Assembly: GCA_036128855.1 (NCBI GenBank)
Contig: JAYYPW010000013.1
Coordinates: 1 to 64,000 of the forward strand
Reading direction: 5' to 3'
Length of the DNA stretch: 64,000 bases
DNA from: JAYYPW01 sp036128855
GTDB lineage: Bacteria; Pseudomonadota; Gammaproteobacteria; Comchoanobacterales; Comchoanobacteraceae
Below, piece after piece: positions 57,005 through 64,000 of this stretch (its first letter is position 1; each line of letters starts with the position of its first letter). The translations under genes were made by a program, and so were the position numbers. The notes under the pieces were generated by a model that was not told the origin of the DNA, did not search any database, and worked only from the letters and a program-made list of their open reading frames with translations.

Positions 57005-57955
57005 CTAGGAAAGCTGATGGAGCATCCACTTGTCGTATCGTCTTTGTTTAAGTGTCTCTACGTCTAACTTTTCAAGCGTTGGCAATATTTTACTTAGGTG
57101 TGCGGAAATAAATGATGCTGTCTGAGCATGATCTCTATGTGCTCCGCCTAAAGGCTCGGGGATAATTGCATCTATAAGCTTATTACTCATAAGTTGACGC
57201 GCAGAAACTTGCATAATATCTGCAGCAATTTGAGCATTTTGAGCATCTTTCCATAGTATTGAGGCACAACCCTCGGGAGAAATAACTGCATAAATGGAGT
57301 ACTCTAACATAGCGCAATGATCACCTACACCAACTGCCATAGCACCACCACTCATTGCTTCTCCAATAACAACCGTTATTATGGGTGTTTTAAGGTTACA
57401 TAACGAGAGAATGTTTGAGGCAATAGCTTCGCTTTGGTTATTTAATTCTGCGCTGACACCAGCATAAGCACCGGGTGAATCAATCAACGTGATCAGTGGA
57501 AGTGAAAACTTCTCTGCCATCTCAAATAGTCGCTTAGATTTTCTAAAGCCCTGTGGTTGTGGCATACCAAAATTACGTTTAACCCTATCTTTAACATCAC
57601 GTCCTTTCTCTTGACCCACAACCATTACAGGTCTACCTTGGAAGGTCGCAAGACCGCCTACCAGTGCCTCATCTTCAGCAGAGAAGCGATCACCAGAGAG
57701 TAATTCAAAATCTTGAAAAATCAAACTAATTAAATCAAGCGTATGTGGCCTTTGTGGGTGCCTGGCAAGCTGGACAACTTGCCAAGGATCAAGATTTGAA
57801 AAAGTTGATTGATACAAAGACTTTATTTTTTTTTGCAGAGCAAGTGTCTCTTCTTTGATGCATAAAGAAGTCGATTCAACAGAGCTCTGTAGAGCGTTTA
57901 GTTTATTTTCGAGTTCGATAATGGGATATTCAAAATCTAAATAATCATTAAACAT
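57005..57955 (-). CDS. accA: Acetyl-CoA carboxylase carboxyltransferase subunit alpha
   Basis: A 316-residue subunit that, with AccD, moves the carboxyl group from biotin to acetyl-CoA, the first step of fatty-acid synthesis. The N-terminal coiled coil begins 'LDFEYPIIELENKL'. 'LARHPQRPHTLDLI', 'FQDFELLSGDRFSAED', 'GQEKGRDVKDRVKRNFGMPQ', 'TLIDSPGAYAGVSAE' and 'GEAMSGGAMAVGVGD' are family blocks. The expected length is kept. It lies 13 bp after rpsA in the same transcript. Confidence 0.95.
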   Translation of the reverse strand: MFNDYLDFEYPIIELENKLNALQSSVESTSLCIKEETLALQKKIKSLYQSTFSNLDPWQVVQLARHPQRPHTLDLISLIFQDFELLSGDRFSAEDEALVGGLATFQGRPVMVVGQEKGRDVKDRVKRNFGMPQPQGFRKSKRLFEMAEKFSLPLITLIDSPGAYAGVSAELNNQSEAIASNILSLCNLKTPIITVVIGEAMSGGAMAVGVGDHCAMLEYSIYAVISPEGCASILWKDAQNAQIAADIMQVSARQLMSNKLIDAIIPEPLGGAHRDHAQTASFISAHLSKILPTLEKLDVETLKQRRYDKWMLHQLS

Positions 57956-57968
57956 ATCGTATAATCAA

Positions 57969-59663
57969 CTAGTCAGTTTTATCATCTGATAGCTTTTCCT
58001 TGATGAGGTCACCAAGACTGCTTGATTTTGGTGCATCTTCAAGCTTGATATTTGATTTAAGCTGCTTCTCTGTTGCAAGCGGATTACCAGCTAAAGGTAG
58101 TAAATAATTACGAGACTCATGTAAAAGAACATAAGCAGAGATAGTATCACCCACTTTTTTATCATCAGAAAAATCAGATGATTTAATAATACCACGTATC
58201 TGTTCATTCACTTTAACCGTATAGTTTTTAGCATCCTTCTCGAGAACCGTTACAGATATTTTTGTACCCTTGGGATGTTCTTCGCAAAAATCAGAGAACG
58301 GGTCGGATGAAAGTTGTTTTACTCCGAGAGAAACACGCTCACGCTCTGAGTCAATTGCAAGAACAACAGCCTCAAGTTCTTCGCCTTTTTTGAGTGCACG
58401 AATGATATTATCACCAGATTCGGTCCAAGAAAGATCTGTGGCATGAATAAGCCCATCTATTCCACCATGCAGACCTATAAAGACACCAAAGTCAGTAATA
58501 GTCTTAATCTTACCTGTGATTTTATCATCCTTACTGTAATTGTTTTCAAATTCTTGCCATGGGTTTGGTTGACACTGTTTTAGTCCTAAGGAGATACGAC
58601 GTTTGTTCTTATCGATATCAAGAATCATAACTTCTACCTCATCACCCACCTTGACGACTTTGTTCGGGGAGACGTTTCTATTTGTCCAATCCATTTCTGA
58701 CATATGAACTAGTCCCTCTATGGCACTGCCAATCTCGACAAAGCATCCATACTCCGTAAGGTTTGTAACTTTCCCGAAGACTTTGCTACCAACAGGATAT
58801 GTTGTGATAAGATCTTCCCACGGATCTTCTTGCATTTGCTTTAGACCTAGGGAAACTCTATTTTTTTCTTTATCAAAACTCAGTACTTTAACTTGAATTT
58901 CATCACCTATTTTTACTAAATCAGACGGATGCTTGACACGCTTCCAGGACATATCAGTAATATGTAGTAGGCCATCTATACCACCAAGATCTACAAAACA
59001 GCCATAATCAGTTAAGTTCTTAACAACTCCCTCAACAACTTTACCGACAGCGAGAGATTCGAGTAATTTAGTACGCTCTTCGCTACCTTGATCTTCAAGA
59101 ATTGCACGACGAGAAACAACGATATTACTACGTTTATAGTCAAGCTTAACGATTTTAAATTCCATTTCTTGATTAACAAAAGAGTCCAAGTGTTTAACGG
59201 GACGAACATCTACTTGAGATCCAGGTAGGAAACCCTTTACAGAATGTACCATAATACCAAAGCCACCCTTTACCCTATCGGTAATGACGCCTTTGATGCT
59301 ATTGCCTGATTCAAAGGCCTCTTCAATAGCCTTCCACTCAACTGCTTTCTGTGCTTTTTCACGAGATAGACAGGTTTCGCCAAAACCATTTTCTGCAGAC
59401 TCTAAAAACAAATCATATTCATCACCGATATTAACTGTAACGGTATCCTCGCCGGGTTTGGCAAACTCAAAAATAGGAATTATAGATTCGGATTTTAGAC
59501 CTGAATCAACCACGACATAGTCGTCTTTAACATCAATTATTGTACCCTTAACAATACTACCTTGCTGTAAATTTAGTTTACTAAGCTGTTCTTCGAATGC
59601 ATTTAGGAATTTTTCATTTTCTTGGGAATCATTTAGTTGTGTGCCCGAATGTGGTGTAGTCAT
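57969..59663 (-). CDS. rpsA: 30S ribosomal protein S1
   Basis: A 564-residue protein with six S1 RNA-binding repeats, the last two weaker. The repeats start near 'GSIVKGTIIDVKDDYVVVD', 'GNSIKGVITDRVKGGFGIM', 'VGKVVEGVVKNLTDYGCFVD', 'GSKVFGKVTNLTEYGCFVEI', 'DDKITGKIKTITDFGVFIGL' and 'GTKISVTVLEKDAKNYTVKV'. It unfolds mRNA for initiation. I chose ATG 59663, preceded by AAGGA, rather than the longer frame from 59738, whose extra 25 residues are not S1-like and would run into cmk. It is followed directly by accA; ihfB, its usual downstream neighbour in Gammaproteobacteria, is absent. Confidence 0.95.
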   Translation of the reverse strand: MTTPHSGTQLNDSQENEKFLNAFEEQLSKLNLQQGSIVKGTIIDVKDDYVVVDSGLKSESIIPIFEFAKPGEDTVTVNIGDEYDLFLESAENGFGETCLSREKAQKAVEWKAIEEAFESGNSIKGVITDRVKGGFGIMVHSVKGFLPGSQVDVRPVKHLDSFVNQEMEFKIVKLDYKRSNIVVSRRAILEDQGSEERTKLLESLAVGKVVEGVVKNLTDYGCFVDLGGIDGLLHITDMSWKRVKHPSDLVKIGDEIQVKVLSFDKEKNRVSLGLKQMQEDPWEDLITTYPVGSKVFGKVTNLTEYGCFVEIGSAIEGLVHMSEMDWTNRNVSPNKVVKVGDEVEVMILDIDKNKRRISLGLKQCQPNPWQEFENNYSKDDKITGKIKTITDFGVFIGLHGGIDGLIHATDLSWTESGDNIIRALKKGEELEAVVLAIDSERERVSLGVKQLSSDPFSDFCEEHPKGTKISVTVLEKDAKNYTVKVNEQIRGIIKSSDFSDDKKVGDTISAYVLLHESRNYLLPLAGNPLATEKQLKSNIKLEDAPKSSSLGDLIKEKLSDDKTD

Positions 59664-59700
59664 ATAACTGTCCTTGCTCTCAGCGTGAGCGTTGTGTAAG

Positions 59701-60414
59701 TTAATCGAATCCTTGTATCGCTGACATACGCGGATCACTCAAAACCTGATTAACTACATCGTCGATAGCCATAACAGAAGTATCAATAACCATTGTATCT
59801 GGATGACTTTGCAGTGTTTGCAGGGTTCTATCTCTATCTTGTGTGTCTCTTTTTGACATCACACTAGAAATATGCTGCATATTAACATAATTATCATTAC
59901 CTTGCAACTCTTCATGCCGTCTAGAGGCACGCGTAGAAGCTTGTGCAACAAGAAAGATTTTCAGACATGCATCCGGAAAAACCACAGAGGCCATATCACG
60001 TCCTTCTGCAACTAAACCTGGTTGAATTCTATAAGCTCTTTGTACAGGAAGAAGCATATCACGGAGAGACTGGTTGCGGGCAAGATCTGCAGCCTTAGCT
60101 GCTATATCTTCAGATTGTAAATTGACTGCCAATGGCGTGTCGCAAACCATAGTTTGCCATGTTCCAGTAGAAGTTCTAAAACAACGAATGTTAGTTAATT
60201 TAGTAAATAATTCTGATGTTGTCTTTAAGATGGGATAGGACTCGATTTCATCCATACAGCCGGTCATCACCAGGTAAGCGACATAACGATAAAGCATGCC
60301 ACTAAACAAAACCGGCCAACCTAAATGAAAAGATAAATTTTGCGCTAAAGTAGACTTACCTGTTGCTGACAGTCCATCTATTGTTATTACTGGAGAGCGA
60401 TTATCCATATTCAT
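59701..60414 (-). CDS. cmk: Cytidylate kinase
   Basis: A 237-residue kinase that phosphorylates CMP and dCMP. The P-loop 'IDGLSATGKSTLAQNL' (residues ~12-27) is a variant of the usual DGPSGAGKGT. 'FSGMLYRYVAY' replaces the usual DTGALYR, 'VAEGRDMASVVFPDACLKIFL' is the conserved EGRDMGTVVFPDA region, and 'RASRRHEELQ' is the lid Arg segment. It overlaps serC by 4 bp (ATGA); a start at Met3 is possible. aroA, usually between serC and cmk in this group, is missing. Confidence 0.92.
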   Translation of the reverse strand: MNMDNRSPVITIDGLSATGKSTLAQNLSFHLGWPVLFSGMLYRYVAYLVMTGCMDEIESYPILKTTSELFTKLTNIRCFRTSTGTWQTMVCDTPLAVNLQSEDIAAKAADLARNQSLRDMLLPVQRAYRIQPGLVAEGRDMASVVFPDACLKIFLVAQASTRASRRHEELQGNDNYVNMQHISSVMSKRDTQDRDRTLQTLQSHPDTMVIDTSVMAIDDVVNQVLSDPRMSAIQGFD

Positions 60415-61493
60415 CTCGCGTGTTGATTAAGAAATTCAGATAAGAAATTAACTAATGCATGAAAAGCAGCATCATCTATTCCATGGTATAAGTTGATACG
60501 CACGCTTGGTAATGCTTTATGATTTTGCAAACCTAAAATACCACAGTCTTGTGCATTAGCAAAAAGTTTATCCAGAAGCTCTGTTTTACTAAAGCTGAAA
60601 ACAATATTCTGTGTAGAACGCAAATGTGTGGGCTGAAAGAAGGCAACACATGGATAGGATTCAAGAATACTATACAGTTGGCATGCTCTTTTTTTCTGTT
60701 TCGCTGCCAAAGATGAAACACCACCTTGATCATCCATCCAGTCAAGCATTAGACCCAATACCCACCAAGCAAATACGTTCGGTGTGGCAAGCATAGAATG
60801 AGACGAATAGATATGTCCATAGCTATGCAAAAGAGGAAGAGACTTATTGCAATATGATAATAAGTCATTTCTGATAATCACAGCACTCATGCCAGAGACA
60901 CCAAATGATTTTTGCAACCCTGCATATACCAATCCGAATTTTTTCCATTCAATCATCCGAAAACCAAGCTCGGAAGTCATATCAACAATGATGTTTGGAT
61001 GTAAAAACTGCTGGTGAGGTAAAGCTAGGCCATCAACTGTTTCATTAGTAACTGCATGAAGATAGTTAAAACAACCCTGTGAATGAGTGAGTTTATCATT
61101 TAACTGTTCTATATTGCATACTTTAACCTGACTTGGGTATAATCGAGTCTGCTCCTCACTAGCGAGTCTCGACCAATAACCACTAACTAATGATAGGCAG
61201 GTTTCGCCATCGCGTAAAAGATTCTGAAGAGATAAAGCATAATGTTGCCGCGCACCACCAGATAAAAATAACACCGAAAAGTTTTCAGGAATGCTCAGCA
61301 CTTCACGGAAATGATTTTTTATAGATTGTAGTTTCTCATACAACAATGGATATCTGTGAGAGCATTCAATGAAAGAACAAGGCAAAAATGCATTGTCATT
61401 TAAATCAACTAGTAACGTTGAATGAACTCTTTCTGGTAGCAGTGCGGGTCCTGGACCAAAATAGAATGATGACTTAGACATCGATTTTTTCAT
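60411..61493 (-). CDS. serC: Phosphoserine aminotransferase
   Basis: A 360-residue PLP enzyme of serine and pyridoxal-phosphate biosynthesis. It has 'FYFGPGPALLPERV' at the start, 'VLFLSGGARQHYALSLQNLL', 'VDMTSELGFRMIEWKKFGLVYAGLQKSFGVSGM' in pieces around PLP Lys near 195, and 'TPNVFAWWVLGLMLDWM'. Several family blocks are diverged (the Gly-rich NIGPAG after the PLP Lys reads SFGVSG). It overlaps gyrA; starts at 61493 (20-bp overlap) or Met5 at 61481 (8-bp overlap, ATGTCTAA) are both possible. Confidence 0.9.
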   Translation of the reverse strand: MKKSMSKSSFYFGPGPALLPERVHSTLLVDLNDNAFLPCSFIECSHRYPLLYEKLQSIKNHFREVLSIPENFSVLFLSGGARQHYALSLQNLLRDGETCLSLVSGYWSRLASEEQTRLYPSQVKVCNIEQLNDKLTHSQGCFNYLHAVTNETVDGLALPHQQFLHPNIIVDMTSELGFRMIEWKKFGLVYAGLQKSFGVSGMSAVIIRNDLLSYCNKSLPLLHSYGHIYSSHSMLATPNVFAWWVLGLMLDWMDDQGGVSSLAAKQKKRACQLYSILESYPCVAFFQPTHLRSTQNIVFSFSKTELLDKLFANAQDCGILGLQNHKALPSVRINLYHGIDDAAFHALVNFLSEFLNQHAR

Positions 61494-64000
61494 TCACATC
61501 ATCAGTCTTCTCAGAGACAGAAAGTGAATCAGCTTCCTTACTAAATGCCTGACAACCTACTAATTTCACTTCATTTGCCATTTGAATAAGTCTAACACCC
61601 TGTGTGTTACGACCGATAACAGAAACATCTTGTACAGGCAAGCGCATAATTGTACCAGCATTTGTCACAAGAAAGACATCTTGCTCAAGGTCCGCAAGTA
61701 CGACACCAACCACTTGACCATTTCTCTCACTGTGGGCAATCGCGATGACACCTTGACCTCCACGTCCAATTCTTCGGAACTCTTCGAGATCAGTCCTTTT
61801 ACCATAGCCATTTTCTGTGGCAATCAACAGAGTCCCTACAAGATTCTGACTTATCGGTACAGCTGATATCACATGATGATTGTCAGGCAATCGCATACCT
61901 AGAACTCCTTGAGATGTACGGCCAGTAGCTCTCACTTCAGAGATAGCAAAACGAATAGCCTTACCAGCGTCAGAGAATAACATTAAATCATCATCATCTT
62001 GCATCACACAAATATTCACTAATTCATCTTCTGGGCGCATAGTGATTGCGATAATACCAGATGACCTAACATTACTGAAAGCGCTGAGCGGGGTCTTTTT
62101 GACAACTCCTTTACGCGTAATCAATACACACTGTGCATCTTCAGAAAAGTGCCTCACTGATAAGAGAGATTGAACGCGCTCGCCTTCTAGTAATGGTAAG
62201 TAATTATTCACAGGCTTACCTTTTGCTGTCCTGCTAGAAAGTGGTATGTGGTGCACAGGTAGATTATAAACTCTTCCAAGGGTGGTAAAACATAAAAGGT
62301 TTTCATGTCGCATTGAAATAGCAAGCGTATCAATGACATCATCTTCTTTGATCGTACTGCTTGACTTACCACGACCACCTCTAGCTTGAACTTTATACTC
62401 TTCAACACTTTGTGCTTTTAAATAACCTTGACTAGATTTAGTGACTACTACGGGTTCATCTTTTATAAGGTCAAGGTCGTTTAGATCTTCGTAGCTATCG
62501 ATAATCTGCGTGCGGCGATCGTCTGAGAATTGCTCTTTTATTTCTATTAATTCTTCACGAATAACAGCCATAAATTTGACAAAATCATGGAGTATAGACA
62601 AAATTTCAATAATTTTAGCAACTAATTCTTTGTACTCGTCGACTAATTTTGTACGTTCTAAGCCAGTAAGTCTGTGCAGGCGTAAATCTAGTATAGCTTG
62701 TGCCTGGGTGCTGCTAAGCTGATAGCCTGATTCAACAATACCATAATCTGGATCAAACTCTGGTAAGAAGGTAATATCTTTATCAATGTCTTTGATTGGA
62801 AAGTTATCTAGTGACCATGTTTTCGCCAATAGTGCTGATTTGGCGTCTGACGGAGTCTTGGCTTGTCGAATCATATTGATTACCTCATCAAGATTAGACA
62901 AGGCCACAGTCAGGCCTTCAAGCACGTGGACACGTCTGCGTGCTTTACGCAATTCGAATTCAAGACGGCGACGAGAAACATCTTGTCTATGTTCAATAAA
63001 GCAAACCAAAATAGACTTAAGGTCCATACATTTGGGCCTATCTTTATCTAGACACACCATATTTATACCGTAAACAACTTGAAGTTGAGTCTGAGCATAA
63101 AGCTGATTCAAGATGACTTCTGGGTTTTCACCACGACGGTACTCAACAACTACTCGCATACCTTGCCTGTTGGACTCATCTCTTATAGCAGTGATGCCAT
63201 CAATCTTTTTATCACGAGCTAGCTGGCCGATTTTCTCACACAAACGGGCTTTATTTACCATATAAGGGAGTTCAGTGATCACTATTTTAGATTTGCCAGG
63301 CTTAGACTGGTCAATATTTTCAAATTCTGCCTTAGCACGGAGATAAATCTTACCTCTACCAGTCTTATAGGCATCAAGAACCCCTGACTTTCCATTTATA
63401 ATACCAGCTGTAGGGAAATCTGGGCCTTTGATGTAACCGAGTAGATCTGTGATGGTGGCGTCAGGATTATCTACAAGACAAACACAAGCATCAATAACCT
63501 CACCAAGGTTATGTGGTGGAATATTTGTGGCCATACCAACAGCAATACCAGATGCACCGTTCACCAGAAGATTCGGCACCTTTGTAGGCATAATCTCTGG
63601 CATTGTTTCATTATTATCATAGTTAGGAACAAAGTTAACAGTTTCTTTCTCAAGGTCTGCCATGAGCTGATGAGCCAATTTACTCAATCGTATTTCTGTG
63701 TAACGGGATGCGGCAGCAGAGTCACCATCTACTGAACCGAAATTGCCATGCCCATCTATTAACAAATAGCGCATGGAAAAATCTTGGGCCATACGTACAA
63801 TAGCGTCATATATAGCACTATCACCGTGTGGATGATACTTACCCATTGTGTCACCAACAACCCGGGCAGACTTTTTGTAAGGCTTATTCCAGTCGTTCTT
63901 AAGCTCATACATAGCGTAAAGAACGCGTCTGTGTACGGGTTTTAAACCATCACGAACGTCAGGTAGAGCTCTACCAACAATTACACTCAGTGCATAATCA
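61474..64000 (-). CDS. gyrA: DNA gyrase subunit A (5' end outside window)
   Basis: The frame stays open to the window edge; the first visible residues DYALSVIVGRALPDVRDG are the conserved GyrA N-terminal region, so only the first few dozen codons are missing. Present are 'HPHGDSAIYDAIVRMAQ' (quinolone region with wild-type Ser and Asp), catalytic Tyr in 'AAASRYTEIRL', the breakage-reunion and tower parts, and the C-terminal beta-pinwheel with a GyrA box reading QARGGRG. It makes negative supercoils with GyrB. It leads the gyrA-serC-cmk-rpsA-accA-tilS block. Confidence 0.96.
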   Translation of the reverse strand, partial: DYALSVIVGRALPDVRDGLKPVHRRVLYAMYELKNDWNKPYKKSARVVGDTMGKYHPHGDSAIYDAIVRMAQDFSMRYLLIDGHGNFGSVDGDSAAASRYTEIRLSKLAHQLMADLEKETVNFVPNYDNNETMPEIMPTKVPNLLVNGASGIAVGMATNIPPHNLGEVIDACVCLVDNPDATITDLLGYIKGPDFPTAGIINGKSGVLDAYKTGRGKIYLRAKAEFENIDQSKPGKSKIVITELPYMVNKARLCEKIGQLARDKKIDGITAIRDESNRQGMRVVVEYRRGENPEVILNQLYAQTQLQVVYGINMVCLDKDRPKCMDLKSILVCFIEHRQDVSRRRLEFELRKARRRVHVLEGLTVALSNLDEVINMIRQAKTPSDAKSALLAKTWSLDNFPIKDIDKDITFLPEFDPDYGIVESGYQLSSTQAQAILDLRLHRLTGLERTKLVDEYKELVAKIIEILSILHDFVKFMAVIREELIEIKEQFSDDRRTQIIDSYEDLNDLDLIKDEPVVVTKSSQGYLKAQSVEEYKVQARGGRGKSSSTIKEDDVIDTLAISMRHENLLCFTTLGRVYNLPVHHIPLSSRTAKGKPVNNYLPLLEGERVQSLLSVRHFSEDAQCVLITRKGVVKKTPLSAFSNVRSSGIIAITMRPEDELVNICVMQDDDDLMLFSDAGKAIRFAISEVRATGRTSQGVLGMRLPDNHHVISAVPISQNLVGTLLIATENGYGKRTDLEEFRRIGRGGQGVIAIAHSERNGQVVGVVLADLEQDVFLVTNAGTIMRLPVQDVSVIGRNTQGVRLIQMANEVKLVGCQAFSKEADSLSVSEKTDDVNEKIDV

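Noticed and set aside
57969..59738. Longer rpsA start at 59738
   Set aside because: The extra 25 residues are not S1-like and overlap cmk; ATG 59663 has a proper ribosome-binding site.
61474..64000. Quinolone-resistance changes in gyrA
   Set aside because: The Ser and Asp of the HPHGDSAIYD segment are the sensitive wild-type residues.

Overview
The window is AT-rich and reads as chromosome of a Gammaproteobacterium with an intracellular, host-associated lifestyle (Legionellales/Coxiella-like). Three things suggest this. The core gene order is gammaproteobacterial: miaA-hfq-hflX...hflK-hflC, gyrA-serC-cmk-rpsA-accA, nrdA-nrdB and mdh-lgt. The core blocks look stripped down. Large eukaryote-like genes with ankyrin repeats, an F-box-like end and an OTU-like protease sit between them. 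I do not assign a genus.

Layout. (1) 1-29.1 kb is an accessory region. It holds the 3' end of an unknown gene, a 1731-residue ankyrin/coiled-coil protein ending in a nucleotidyltransferase-like domain, a tandem-repeat protein, and a head-to-tail array of four paralogous ~1150-residue genes, the last one broken. It continues with an NlpC/P60-like protein without a signal peptide, one housekeeping gene (lpxK), an ankyrin/F-box-like protein and a polytopic membrane protein. (2) 29.3-35.4 kb is the hfq region: hflC, hflK, an inserted membrane protein, hflX, hfq and miaA. (3) 35.5-41.5 kb holds nrdB, nrdA and icd. (4) 41.6-47.1 kb holds mnmA, mfd and an acidic unknown protein on the plus strand. 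(5) 47.3-50.8 kb holds a flavin monooxygenase, lgt and mdh. (6) 51.1-55.5 kb holds an exported unknown, recD2 and an OTU-like membrane-anchored protein. (7) 55.6-64 kb is one tight minus-strand block: gyrA (5' end outside the window), serC, cmk, rpsA, accA, tilS.

The main discovery candidate is the 7.8-22.4 kb array. Each copy has divergent ankyrin-like repeats towards the N-terminus and two conserved R-x4-H motifs near the C-terminus. Each motif follows a helix resembling the one that precedes R-x4-H in HEPN ribonucleases. The second module closely resembles the HepT (DUF86) pattern of GE..., then R-x4-H-x-aromatic. The giant gene just downstream on the same strand (431-5626) ends in a polymerase-beta-type nucleotidyltransferase fold with its catalytic Asp residues in place. 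Nucleotidyltransferase plus HEPN is the composition of MntA/HepT toxin-antitoxin modules, here in very large ankyrin proteins. This could be a new locus type or an effector family; sequence alone cannot decide.

A second theme is likely host ubiquitin manipulation: an F-box/PRANC-like ankyrin protein (25521-27368) and an OTU-like cysteine protease with a C-terminal membrane hairpin (54171-55541). Several unknown proteins end in Glu-rich tails like those of Dot/Icm effectors.
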